From NCBI GenBank assembly GCA_027494055.1, contig JAOSJO010000001.1:124001-188000 (forward strand): a stretch of 64,000 bases of DNA, given 5' to 3'. This document shows, piece after piece, positions 1-8,137 of the stretch (the stretch's first letter is position 1; each line of letters begins with the position of its first letter). The DNA is from Anaerolineae bacterium. GTDB lineage: Bacteria > Chloroflexota > Anaerolineae > Aggregatilineales > JAFGMM01. The notes beneath the pieces are model-generated. The model was given only the letters and a program-made list of their open reading frames with translations, did no database searches and was not told the DNA's origin. A program made the translations under genes and the position numbers.

Positions 1-2133
1 GCCCGGCCCCCACGTGCGCACCGACCACGTGTACTGCCCGTCCGCCAGCGTCACGCCCGCCGCGTGGCTGCACGAGGACGCGCCGCACGCCGCGTCCGCC
101 GTCACCCACTGGCTGATCGGGCCGCTCGGCCCTTCCACGTACAGCCGGTACCACGTCGCGTGCGCGACCGGCGTCCACTGGTATGTCGGGTTGGCGAAGC
201 TCGCCAGTTGCGCGCCCGCCGCTGGGCTGACCAGCGTCGTCGCCCCCGGCGCGGGCACGTTCAGCGTGAAGCTCGCCTGCCCGCTCCACGTGCCGCCGCC
301 GCCACACTGGCCCCCGTTGCGGACCTGCACCCACCACGTGTAAACCTGGTTGGCCCAGTCCACGCCCGGCGCTGCGGTGCACGTGCCGGCGCTGCACACG
401 CTGCCCGCTGTGTACGTCATGTCGTGCACTACCGTCCCGCCGGCGTCCTGGATGTACAGCCGGTACGTCATCCCTCCGCTCACCGTGTTCCACTGGAACG
501 TCACCGGGGCGGAGGTCAGCACCGCGCTGTTTGGCGTCAGGCCGCCTGGCGCGCCCAACGTGCTCACCCTGAAGTTGAGCGGGCTGCTCCACTGCCCCGC
601 AAACGTGTCCATGTACCCCTGCACCCACCACACGTAGGTGTCATCCGGCAGCGCGGCGCCTGGGGTGTAGCTGCACGTCGTGCCGTTGCAGCTCCCGCCT
701 GCGTCGGGCACGAAGGGGTCGAGCACCGGGTTGCCGGTATCGCACGACGGCGCGACGTAGAGCCAGTACCGGTTGGCGCCGGAGGGTTCGTTCCACGTGA
801 ACGTCGGCGTGTTGTCGCCCGTCGTCCCGCTCGGCGTCACCAGCGTCGGCTTGGTGATGGTCGAGGAGCCGCCGGTGCGGAAGTTCGCGACCGTGTACGC
901 GGTGTTGTTGAGCGTCCGCCGGTTGTCGGCGGGCTGAGATTGCCCTTCGGGCACCCCCATAGGCTGGCCGTTGTAGGTCCGGTTGGGGTTGGAGAAGTAT
1001 TGCAGCCGCGTGCAGCCGCCGCAGGCGTTGTCGTAGGCCATGATCGTGCGCCAGGCGGGGCTGCCGGTGTAGACGTAGCCGTGCGCATACGCATAGGGCG
1101 TCGTGCCGGAGTCAACATACCAGTCGTGGCGCGCGCCCATGTTGTGGCCCATCTCGTGCGCGAAGCTGTAGTAGCCGGTCGCACAGATGCGGGAGATCAC
1201 CGAGTAGCCATGGGTTTCGAAGGCGGGGGAGACCTCCGCCATGTGCCAGGCCATGCCGCAATACTGGGTACTCGCGACGAACAGCGACACCAGGTCAGCC
1301 TTGTAGGTGTTGCGCAAGGTGTGCACGTTGTCGATCACGCCATCCGCATTCGTCAGGTGGTTGAGGGCGGTCTCGAACGGGTTCACCGCCGGCTCGGTGT
1401 AGCTGATCTCCTGCCGGTGCACGAGGTTAATGCGCTGGTTGATGCCGCTGTTCTGGTAGGCCTGGTTCGTCTCGACGACCGCGAGGTCGATCAGGCTGTT
1501 CATCTGGGCGGTGCCTTCCTGGGCCAAGCGCGCCGCCGGGGTGTAGAGCACCATCACGTCGATGATCGTGCCGTCGTCTGTCATCTGCGACGGGTCAAGC
1601 TGCGGCGCGACCGTCGGCAACTGCGGCGTCCTTGGCGGCGCTTCCTTCGGGAAGCGCGATTGGTCAATCTCGTGCACGACGTGCAGCCCGCCGGCCATCC
1701 GCACCTGGTAGTGCGCGTCGAGCGTGACGATGTTGCCCATCACGATCCCCTGGTTGACCACCAGCGTCACGCTGCTGAGCGGCGCGCCGGCCACGTGGCC
1801 GATCCAGCTATAGCCGCCGGAGGCGGTCGGCTCGGTGCGGTCGAGCGCGGCGCTCAGGTTCACGTCGTTGAACAGGTTGAGCAGCAGCGCGCGCTTTGCG
1901 CCGGTCGCGTCGGCAGCCGCGCCGCCGAGCAGGTCGAAGTTGACCGTGACGAACCGCGAACGCACGACGGTCGGGTCGCGCTGCGGGTTGGCGTCCAACT
2001 GCACGTTGGTGTCGCCAAAGAGGGCCGCGCCGCCGTCCTGGGCGGCGGCGGGGATCAACCCGAAGCCGAGCACCAGGATCGTGAGCAGCGCCACAAGCAG
2101 TCGGAACCGTTGCCTTCCAGGAAGCGTGCGCAT
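1..2133 (-). CDS. Secreted zinc metalloprotease, reprolysin/metzincin type, C-terminus beyond window
   Basis: The reading frame is open from an ATG at 2133 to the window edge, so the C-terminus is missing (711 codons seen). It begins with a signal peptide (MRTLPGRQRF, hydrophobic LLVALLTILVLGFGL, then IPAAAQ). A central protease domain carries the metzincin zinc motif HEMGHNMGARHD at about residues 323-334: three zinc histidines and the catalytic Glu. A Met-turn candidate (TIMAYD) follows. After about residue 410 come at least three repeats of roughly 100 residues with W..V.G and YRLY.. patterns, typical of beta-sandwich modules on secreted enzymes. A Shine-Dalgarno GGACGAGG precedes the ATG. 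Likely role: extracellular protein degradation. The substrate is unknown. Confidence 0.88.
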   Translation of the reverse strand, partial: MRTLPGRQRFRLLVALLTILVLGFGLIPAAAQDGGAALFGDTNVQLDANPQRDPTVVRSRFVTVNFDLLGGAAADATGAKRALLLNLFNDVNLSAALDRTEPTASGGYSWIGHVAGAPLSSVTLVVNQGIVMGNIVTLDAHYQVRMAGGLHVVHEIDQSRFPKEAPPRTPQLPTVAPQLDPSQMTDDGTIIDVMVLYTPAARLAQEGTAQMNSLIDLAVVETNQAYQNSGINQRINLVHRQEISYTEPAVNPFETALNHLTNADGVIDNVHTLRNTYKADLVSLFVASTQYCGMAWHMAEVSPAFETHGYSVISRICATGYYSFAHEMGHNMGARHDWYVDSGTTPYAYAHGYVYTGSPAWRTIMAYDNACGGCTRLQYFSNPNRTYNGQPMGVPEGQSQPADNRRTLNNTAYTVANFRTGGSSTITKPTLVTPSGTTGDNTPTFTWNEPSGANRYWLYVAPSCDTGNPVLDPFVPDAGGSCNGTTCSYTPGAALPDDTYVWWVQGYMDTFAGQWSSPLNFRVSTLGAPGGLTPNSAVLTSAPVTFQWNTVSGGMTYRLYIQDAGGTVVHDMTYTAGSVCSAGTCTAAPGVDWANQVYTWWVQVRNGGQCGGGGTWSGQASFTLNVPAPGATTLVSPAAGAQLASFANPTYQWTPVAHATWYRLYVEGPSGPISQWVTADAACGASSCSHAAGVTLADGQYTWSVRTWGPG

Positions 2134-2550
2134 GAGGGCCTCGTCCTTTCTATCGCGAGTGACAGGGATAATAGAGTAGTCGGGGGAAAACGCCCACAAA
2201 TCCCCTCGGCATAACAGGTCAACCCCGTGGGGGATGTTGAGGATCAGGTGATAGCGTGGATCAGTGATTATCGTTAATTCTGCTCTATTGCTTAATATTA
2301 ATTTTCCGGGATATTATCCCACATCTAAAGATGTCGATTCGAGTCTACTGGATATGGCGCATTCGTCAAGCGGTTCTCCGTGAAAACCGCGTAAAGACTT
2401 GCGCGAATCGCGCCGCGATTGTGGAACAGGGCGACCCCGGCTCGGTGCGCGGCGCGGCACGAAAACGGGTTGCGAGGGCTTCCGATTCGCGCTATGATGA
2501 GGAGGTCAGGTGCGTGCCGCACGGCCGGTGCCGGTACGCACGGAAATAAT
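2134..2550. other. Intergenic region between metalloprotease and tRNA-Cys
   Basis: This gap has no convincing gene. Its middle part (about 2265-2335) is AT-rich compared with its surroundings and probably holds the protease promoter on the minus strand. The best hexamer pair there is TTAAGC (2290-2295, minus) and GATAAT (2267-2272, minus), 17 bp apart. Its right part holds the putative tRNA promoter. Short open frames on both strands here look random. Confidence 0.5.
2470..2498 (+). promoter_or_regulatory. Putative sigma-70-type promoter for tRNA-Cys
   Basis: TTGCGA at 2470-2475 and TATGAT at 2493-2498 are 17 bp apart and point at the tRNA, whose mature 5' end lies 52 bp downstream. The implied transcript would have a short 5' leader removed by RNase P. 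The call rests only on hexamer match and position. Confidence 0.5.
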
Positions 2551-2622
2551 GGCGACGTAGCCAAGTGGTAAGGCAAGGGTCTGCAAAACCCTCATTCGTC
2601 GGTTCGATTCCGACCGTCGCCT
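2551..2622 (+). tRNA. tRNA-Cys (anticodon GCA)
   Basis: The acceptor stem GGCGACG pairs with CGTCGCC. The anticodon arm is AGGGT-CTGCAAA-ACCCT, giving anticodon GCA. The T arm contains GGTTCGATTCC. The discriminator base is T (U73), as expected for tRNA-Cys. The CCA end is not encoded. An intrinsic terminator follows 11 bp later. Confidence 0.97.
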
Positions 2623-2632
2623 TCACAAAACA

Positions 2633-2667
2633 GCAGGGACGCGGCAGCCCGCGTCCCTGCGCTTTTT
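2633..2667 (+). terminator. Intrinsic terminator after tRNA-Cys
   Basis: A perfect 12-bp stem (GCAGGGACGCGG with CCGCGTCCCTGC, loop CAGC) is followed by GCTTTTT. It ends the tRNA transcript. It also lies just past the end of the converging sugar operon but has no U-tract in that direction. Confidence 0.9.
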
Positions 2668-2684
2668 CCCCTGCCCGCCGGGGA

Positions 2685-3701
2685 TCACCCGACCTCGCTG
2701 ACCTCGACCGGGCGGCCCTCGTGCTGCGAGCGCGTGGCCGCCAGGCTGACCTGCAACGCGGCGCGCGCGTCCTCCGGGCCGACGCGCGGCGGTGCGTCCT
2801 CGCGCACGCACGCGACAAAATGCTCGATCTGCGCCGTGTACGCCGGGCCGAAGCGCTCCATGAAGTACGGCACGACATCGTGCGTGACGCCTGCGCGCGT
2901 CAGCGTCAACACCGGCGTCTCGCGCAGGTAACCCACCCGGAGCGCGCCCTCCGAGCCGAGCACCTCGCACTGGATGTCGTAGCCGTAGCGCGCGTTCCGG
3001 CTGGCCTCGACATTCCCCAGCCCGCCGCGCGCAAAGCGCACGCAGATCATGACGTTGTCCACGTCGCCGACCTCGGCCAGCTCCGGGTACACCAGCACGC
3101 CCGCTTCGGCGTAGACGCGCGCCACTTCGTCGCCCATCAGCCAGCGCGCCACGTCGAAATCGTGGATGCACATATCCACGATCAACCCCCCGCTCCTCGC
3201 GGGGTCGGCGAACTCAAGGCTGGTGCGGTACGGGTCCCGGCTGATGGAGCGGATCACCACCGGCGCGCCGATCACGCCGGCCTCGATCTGCCGCCGGGCC
3301 GCCACGAAGCCTTTATCGAAGCGGCGCATGAAGCCCACCTGGTAGAGCACGCCCGCCCTGGCGACAGCGGCAGCCATGGCGTCGTTCGCCGCGAGCGTGA
3401 GCGCGGTGGGCTTCTCGCAGAAGATGGCCTTGCCCGCCTCCGCCGCCGCGATCACGATGTCGTGGTGCGTGCTCGTCGGGGTCGCCACGATCACGCCCTG
3501 CACCTCCGGGCTGGCGAGCAGGTCGTGATAGTCGCTGAAGCCGCGCACGCCGTCGATCTGGTCCGTCACCGCCTGCGTCGCTTCGGGGAGCGGGTCGGCC
3601 ACAGCGACGAGCCGCGCGCCTTCCACCTGGCGCGCGACGTGAAAGGCGTAGATGCGGCCCATCCGCCCCAGGCCCACCACGCCGATGCCCACTGTCCCCA
3701 T
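2685..3701 (-). CDS. Gfo/Idh/MocA-family NAD(P)-dependent sugar/polyol dehydrogenase
   Basis: A 338-residue protein with an N-terminal Rossmann fold (GIGVVGLGRMGR, residues about 4-15) and the family signature FCEKPTAL near residue 95, whose Lys-Pro is the usual catalytic/NAD-contacting pair. The DMCIHDFDVARWLMG stretch matches the second conserved block (His and Asp before the C-terminal sheet). Inositol 2-dehydrogenase and related enzymes have this length and layout. The start at 3701 has a good SD (GGAGG). It is the last gene of the minus-strand sugar-uptake operon, 29 bp after the ATPase gene, so it probably oxidises the imported sugar or cyclitol. The exact substrate cannot be read from sequence. 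Confidence 0.88.
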   Translation of the reverse strand: MGTVGIGVVGLGRMGRIYAFHVARQVEGARLVAVADPLPEATQAVTDQIDGVRGFSDYHDLLASPEVQGVIVATPTSTHHDIVIAAAEAGKAIFCEKPTALTLAANDAMAAAVARAGVLYQVGFMRRFDKGFVAARRQIEAGVIGAPVVIRSISRDPYRTSLEFADPARSGGLIVDMCIHDFDVARWLMGDEVARVYAEAGVLVYPELAEVGDVDNVMICVRFARGGLGNVEASRNARYGYDIQCEVLGSEGALRVGYLRETPVLTLTRAGVTHDVVPYFMERFGPAYTAQIEHFVACVREDAPPRVGPEDARAALQVSLAATRSQHEGRPVEVSEVG

Positions 3702-3730
3702 GCTGTCGCCTCCTGCGTGCGCCTGACGGC

Positions 3731-4492
3731 CTACACTTCGCGCTGTCCCATCACCAGGTCGGCGAGGTCGTCTTGCGTGACCTCTCCCTCCGCGTAATTG
3801 CCGACCAACTGGCCCTGGCGCAGTATGGTGAAACGGTCCGCGACCATCATCGCGTGGTGCATGTTGTGGGTGATGAAAATGACCGACAGCCCTCGCTCCT
3901 TGGCGCTCGTGACATAGGTGAGCACCTTGCGCGTCTCCGCGACCGACAGCGCCGAGGTTGGCTCGTCGAGGATCAGCAGCCTTGCGCCGAAGTGGAGCGC
4001 GCGCCCGATGGCGATGGACTGGCGCTCGCCGCCGGAGAGCTTCTCCACTTTCTCGGAGGCGGACCGGATGTGGATGCCGACATCCGCCAGCGCCGCGCGC
4101 GTGCGCTCGTTCATCGCCCGCATGTCGAGCCACCGGACCGGCCCGATGGCGCGCGCGAGTTCGCGCCCCAGGAAGAAGTTGCGCGCGATGCTCATCAGAT
4201 TGACCAGCGCCAGGTCCTGGTAGACGGTCTCGATGCCCAGCGCGCGCGCTTCCGCCGGCGTGCGGATGTCCACCGGCGCGCCGTAGAACGCGATCCGCCC
4301 GCTGGTGGGGGTGTAGATGCCCGTCAGGATCTTGATGAGCGTGGACTTGCCCGCGCCGTTGTCGCCGAGCAGGCACAACACCTCATTCTGATTGACCGTC
4401 AGGTCCACGCCGTCGAGCGCGACGACCGTGCCGAACCGCTTGACGATCTTCTCCATGCGCACGACCGGAACGTCGTCACCGTTGCTGCTCAT
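3731..4492 (-). CDS. Sugar ABC transporter ATP-binding protein, single nucleotide-binding domain
   Basis: 253 residues forming one ABC ATPase domain: Walker A GDNGAGKST, Q-loop YQDLALV, signature LSGGERQS, Walker B LLILDEPTSAL and switch His in FITHN. Ribose-type transporters usually have a tandem ATPase of about 500 residues (RbsA). Here only a single domain is present, like FrcA of fructose importers, so it should act as a homodimer on the membrane permeases. SD AAGGA lies before the ATG. It sits between the permease gene (4554-5555) and the dehydrogenase gene (2685-3701). Confidence 0.93.
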   Translation of the reverse strand: MSSNGDDVPVVRMEKIVKRFGTVVALDGVDLTVNQNEVLCLLGDNGAGKSTLIKILTGIYTPTSGRIAFYGAPVDIRTPAEARALGIETVYQDLALVNLMSIARNFFLGRELARAIGPVRWLDMRAMNERTRAALADVGIHIRSASEKVEKLSGGERQSIAIGRALHFGARLLILDEPTSALSVAETRKVLTYVTSAKERGLSVIFITHNMHHAMMVADRFTILRQGQLVGNYAEGEVTQDDLADLVMGQREV

Positions 4493-4553
4493 GCTGCTTT
4501 TCCTTAAAATAAAAAAAAATGAAGGTCCATAGCTGGTCCATGCTGCACGCCGA

Positions 4554-5555
4554 TCACGCGCGCCCGCGCAGCCAGTGATTCAGAATCGCCGCGCCGACGA
4601 TAGTCACGCCGACGACGGCCTCGAAGTTGTCCGCCGGGATGATGTTGGCCTGAACGACGCCGGACCGCAGCGTGCTGATGAGCAACACCCCGACCAGACC
4701 GCCCAGAATGCTGCCCGACCCGCCGGTCAGCAGGGTACCGCCCACGACCGCCGCCGCAATCGCGTTGAGTTCGACGCCCTCCCCGGTCGCAACCCGCACC
4801 GACCGGAACTGGCTGAACAGCAGCACGCCGGCGAAGCCGGACAGCGCGCCGGAGATGGCGAAGTTCAGCACCTTGACCATGTTGGTCCGCACGCCCTGCG
4901 CGCGCGCCGCGCCGGGGTTGCCGCCGGTGGCGAAGATGTGGTTGCCGTAGCGCGTGCGGGTGAGGACGTACTGAAAAACGAGCGCCAGGCCCAGAATCCA
5001 GACCCCCGCCGCGCGGAAGTTCGCGCCCGACCCCAGGAGGTTGTTCACGATGTCCAACCGCCCGTTCATCAGGTCGTAGAACGGCGGGTGCTCGAGCGTC
5101 TGGAACAGCGACCCGCCGGAGAGCAGCCATACCGCGCCGCTGAAGATCGACCCCGTGCCCAGCGTGACGATAAAGGACGGCATCCGCGTCGTGATGAGGA
5201 TCGCGCCGTTGAACGCCCCCAGCAGGCCGGGGATCAACACGGCGAGCACAAGCGCGACGACTGGCGAGCCGTCCCCGGTCGAGTTGAACGCGAAGAGGTA
5301 GCCGCCCGCCGCCACCAGCGCGCCGACCGAGAGGTCGAACTCGCCGCTCACCATCAGCAGCGTGACGCCGATGGTGACGGTGCCCACCATCGTGGTGGCG
5401 TTGATGATGTTGGAGACCGTCCGCAGCGACAGGAAACCGGGGATGAAAAGCCCAAACAGCACGAAGATGGCGATCAGGCTGATGAAGGGGCCGGTCACCG
5501 GGGAGCCGCCAAGCAGCCGCTGGATTTCGCCGCGTCTGAGCGCCGCTACGTTCAT
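4554..5555 (-). CDS. Sugar ABC transporter permease (RbsC/FrcC family)
   Basis: 333 residues with about 8-10 hydrophobic segments. The family signature GEFDLSVGALVAAGG (residues about 71-85) and the cytoplasmic loop GNHIFATGGNPGAARAQGV (ATPase coupling) are both present, as is the C-terminal GGTLLTGGSGSILGGLVG block. It is a paralogue of the permease at 6736-7734, and both belong to the same operon, suggesting a heterodimeric membrane channel. The start ATG follows AAGCGACTCACC without a strong SD, so translation may be coupled to upstream genes. Substrate class: ribose/fructose/inositol-like sugars by family. Confidence 0.92.
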   Translation of the reverse strand: MNVAALRRGEIQRLLGGSPVTGPFISLIAIFVLFGLFIPGFLSLRTVSNIINATTMVGTVTIGVTLLMVSGEFDLSVGALVAAGGYLFAFNSTGDGSPVVALVLAVLIPGLLGAFNGAILITTRMPSFIVTLGTGSIFSGAVWLLSGGSLFQTLEHPPFYDLMNGRLDIVNNLLGSGANFRAAGVWILGLALVFQYVLTRTRYGNHIFATGGNPGAARAQGVRTNMVKVLNFAISGALSGFAGVLLFSQFRSVRVATGEGVELNAIAAAVVGGTLLTGGSGSILGGLVGVLLISTLRSGVVQANIIPADNFEAVVGVTIVGAAILNHWLRGRA

Positions 5556-5605
5556 GGTGAGTCGCTTTCTCAGGTGCGACCGCGCCGTGCGGTCGCCTTG
5601 CCCTG

Positions 5606-5635
5606 GGTCAGGGAGGGCGTGCGCCCTCCCTGACC
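5606..5635. other. Intercistronic stem-loop downstream of the sugar-binding-protein gene
   Basis: A perfect 13-bp inverted repeat, GGTCAGGGAGGGC with GCCCTCCCTGACC, has a 4-base loop. It lies between the binding-protein stop codon and the next permease gene on the minus strand. No U-tract follows, so it is more likely an mRNA-stabilising or partial-termination hairpin than a full terminator. Such hairpins commonly keep binding protein levels above permease levels. Confidence 0.7.
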
Positions 5636-5660
5636 ATGCGTCATTGCGTCAGTGACAGCG

Positions 5661-6620
5661 CTAGCGGTACGTGCCGGCCAGTTCCTCGACCAGCGCGACG
5701 TTGCTGGCGTCAACGAAGCCAGGGCCGGTCGGCGTGATCGGGCCGGGCGGGGTGAAACCGTAGCGGTTGACCCACACGAGCCACTGCACCGCCAGATAGC
5801 CCTGCAGGTATGGCTGCTGGTCGATGCCGAAGAGCGTGGTTCCGTCCTTGATCATCGCCACGATCTCCGGGCTGAGGTCGAAGGTGCCGTGCACGAAGCC
5901 GCCGGCCTCAAGGCCCGCGCCCTCGACGAAGGCGTAGAACGGGTTCGCGCCGTTCGGCCCCAGGGTCAGGAAGGCGTCGATATCGGCGTTCGCGCTGAAG
6001 AAGTCGTCAATGATGGTCTGCGACTCGGCGGGGTCGTTGGTGATGCTCAGCACCTGCGCGGTCAGGCCCGCGTCGGTGAACGCATCCACGAACCCCTGGC
6101 AGCGCTGGTCGAGCGCCGTGTTGCCAACCTGGTGGTTGATGCACACGCCGTTCGTGCCGCCCGCAGCAGCCAGGCGCTGGCCGCCCTGGTAGCCGCCCTG
6201 GTACTCATCCTGGCCGAAGTGCGTCAGGTAGGGGATGTCGTCCGCAGCCGGGCCGCGCCCCGTATTATAGCCAACCACCGGGATGCCCTGGTCGATGGCG
6301 CGGGTGAGCGGCTCCTTGAAGAGCACCGCGTCCGTCACGGTGATGCCCAGGCCGTCCGGCTGGGCGGCGACGGCCTGCTCGATCAGCTCCGCGACCTTCT
6401 GCACGTCGAAGGCGTCGGGGCCAAGCACCGTCACGTTGACGCCATAGTCCTCAGCCGCGTCGGCGATGCCCTTCTCGACGACACACCAGAACGAGTCCCA
6501 CGCGCACAGCGCGTGCTGGACCATGAAGATCTCAAGTGGCTCCTCCTGGGCGGTCACGTTGGCCGGGATGGCGGCCAGGATCAGGAGCGCTGCGATGGTG
6601 AGCCAGACAACCTTTTTCAT
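5661..6620 (-). CDS. Sugar-binding protein of ABC transporter (periplasmic-binding-protein type 1 fold)
   Basis: 319 residues. An N-terminal signal peptide (MKKVVWLTIAALLILAAIPANVTA) is cleaved before QEEPLEIF. The mature part has the RbsB-like layout: KVAELIEQAVAAQPDGLGITV (first ligand-contact region), GIPVVGYNTGRG, a mid-protein hinge, then FLTLGPNGA and LFGIDQQPYLQGYLAV, the last being the usual C-terminal binding block. No lipobox cysteine is seen. It is exported and delivers sugar to the permeases encoded on either side. The start at 6620 has a strong SD (GGAGGAG). It is the high-expression gene of the operon, judging from the hairpin that follows. Confidence 0.93.
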   Translation of the reverse strand: MKKVVWLTIAALLILAAIPANVTAQEEPLEIFMVQHALCAWDSFWCVVEKGIADAAEDYGVNVTVLGPDAFDVQKVAELIEQAVAAQPDGLGITVTDAVLFKEPLTRAIDQGIPVVGYNTGRGPAADDIPYLTHFGQDEYQGGYQGGQRLAAAGGTNGVCINHQVGNTALDQRCQGFVDAFTDAGLTAQVLSITNDPAESQTIIDDFFSANADIDAFLTLGPNGANPFYAFVEGAGLEAGGFVHGTFDLSPEIVAMIKDGTTLFGIDQQPYLQGYLAVQWLVWVNRYGFTPPGPITPTGPGFVDASNVALVEELAGTYR

Positions 6621-6735
6621 CTCTCATCTCCTCCGATTTCTCATGCGGTCGAATCGAACCCGGTCATTACGCAGGACAATGCTTTCTGGCTCCCTCCTTT
6701 CTCCGAGCACAGGCGCGAGTCGTTGCGCGCGGCGG

Positions 6736-7734
6736 TCACTCCCGGTGGCTGAGATACGTATTGACGGCCACCGAGATGATGAGAATCGCCCCCGCCGTCG
6801 CCTGGAAGACCTGAATCGGCAGCCGCATCAGCACGAGGCCCTGTTCCAGCATACTCAACAGCAACACGCCCAGGCACGCGCCAGGCAACGTGCCCACCCC
6901 GCCCGTCAGCCTGACGCCGCCGATTACCGCCGCCGCCACGGCGACCAGCTCCAGGCCCTCGCCGCGCAGCTGGTCGATGCTGGAGCGGTGGGCGAACTGC
7001 ACCACGCCGGCGAACCCCGCCAGCAGCCCGCACAGCACGAAGTTGGTGATCTTCACCCGCGCGACGTTGACGCCCTGCGCGCGCGCCGCGCCGGGGTTGC
7101 CGCCGGTCGCGTAGACCCAGTTGCCGTAGCGCGTGCGCATGAGCATGAACGTCATCACGGCGGCGAGGCCGATGAACCAGACCGTGGAGGCGCGAAAGTT
7201 TGCCGGCGGCTGGAATTGCTCATTGAGCGGCGCGACCGCCCCGTTCAGGATGAGGAACAGCGCCGGCCGCTCGCCCGTGTAGGCGATCATGTTGCCCCCG
7301 CCGATGGCGCGCGCGATGCCCCGGAAGGCGAGCATGGTCCCGACCGTCGTGATGAAAGACGGGATGCCGGTCCGGGTGACGACGATGCCGTTGATCAGGC
7401 CCAGCCCCATGCTGACGGCCAGGGCCAGCGCCGCCGCGAGCAGCGGGGCGACCCCGCTGTTGATCGCGATCACGAACACATAGCCGGCCACCGCCAGCGT
7501 CGCGCCGACCGAGAGGTCGAACTCACCGGAGATCATCAACGTCGCAACGCCGAGCACAATCACGCCGTTGATGCTGGCGAACGTCAGCACGTTCGACAGC
7601 GCGGACATCGTGAGGAAGTTGTCTGCCGCGACGGAGAAGAAGGCGAAGATGATAATCAGCGTGATCAGAGTCACCAGTTCAGGCGACTCGGTCAGCCTGT
7701 AGCGCAGATGGGTCACGCCGGTTGCGGACTGCAA
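6736..7734 (-). CDS. Sugar ABC transporter permease (RbsC/FrcC family), TTG start
   Basis: 332 residues with multiple membrane helices and the signatures GEFDLSVGATLAVAG, GNWVYATGGNPGAARAQGV and GGVRLTGGVGTLPG. The open frame extends upstream to 8049, but that stretch is not membrane-protein-like and runs through a repeat. The TTG at 7734 is preceded by AGGAGG at 5 bp and gives a length equal to its paralogue at 4554-5555, so I chose it. It is the first gene of the minus-strand sugar operon. A possible -10 (TACAAT, minus) lies near 7886-7891, with no good -35. Confidence 0.88.
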   Translation of the reverse strand: MQSATGVTHLRYRLTESPELVTLITLIIIFAFFSVAADNFLTMSALSNVLTFASINGVIVLGVATLMISGEFDLSVGATLAVAGYVFVIAINSGVAPLLAAALALAVSMGLGLINGIVVTRTGIPSFITTVGTMLAFRGIARAIGGGNMIAYTGERPALFLILNGAVAPLNEQFQPPANFRASTVWFIGLAAVMTFMLMRTRYGNWVYATGGNPGAARAQGVNVARVKITNFVLCGLLAGFAGVVQFAHRSSIDQLRGEGLELVAVAAAVIGGVRLTGGVGTLPGACLGVLLLSMLEQGLVLMRLPIQVFQATAGAILIISVAVNTYLSHRE

Positions 7735-8137
7735 GGAGGCCTCCTGGGTCGATGAGCCGAGAGCTTGCCGTCTGAGGTGTTGCGGACCGCGCTGTGTAGC
7801 CGCCTCTGGGTGCGCGCCTGGCGTCGTCCGGCGCAGGACGAAGTCATATGCACAGACTCGATACAGCGCGCCAGACAATCGCCATTGTACCAGAAAACCC
7901 GGATCCGGGGAGGCGAAAGCCGTGATTGGGCAGGGACTCTGCAGATCCCTCGCGGCTGTCTCCCCCTCACCCCCCTCTCCCCTTGCGGGTTCAGGGGCGG
8001 ACAGGGTTGAGTCTTGGCGCGAAATGGGTGAGTCGTAGGGGCAAGGCATGCCTTGCCCCTGCTTACGATAATCTTATTCGCCCCCTCTCTATCTTATGAA
8101 GGGTGGGCCGGGGGGTGAGATAAGAACGCCGCCGGCG
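7735..8137. other. Intergenic region with low-complexity and palindromic repeats
   Basis: No gene is seen. The stretch near 7965-8000 has C/T-rich ...CCCCTCACCCC... sequence like one arm of the inverted repeat at 22797-22871. A GGGGCAAGGC palindrome sits at 8035-8062. The promoter of the minus-strand sugar operon must lie in the left part. Confidence 0.5.
8035..8062. repeat. Short dispersed palindrome (GGGGCAAGGC arm type)
   Basis: GTAGGGGCAAGGC and GCCTTGCCCCTGC are inverted arms around a short centre. It is one of at least five related palindromes in intergenic DNA here (also 16256-16278, 23089-23111, 26448-26475, 47544-47565). It has no U-tract. Confidence 0.7.

Noticed and set aside
64..2214. 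Long open frame on the plus strand (about 716 residues)
   Set aside because: It is antisense to the metalloprotease, is Arg/His/Val-rich as expected from GC-rich shadow frames, and has no domain or ribosome-binding site.
7735..8049. N-terminal extension of the permease up to 8049
   Set aside because: It is not membrane-like, crosses repeat DNA, and the TTG at 7734 has a strong ribosome-binding site.
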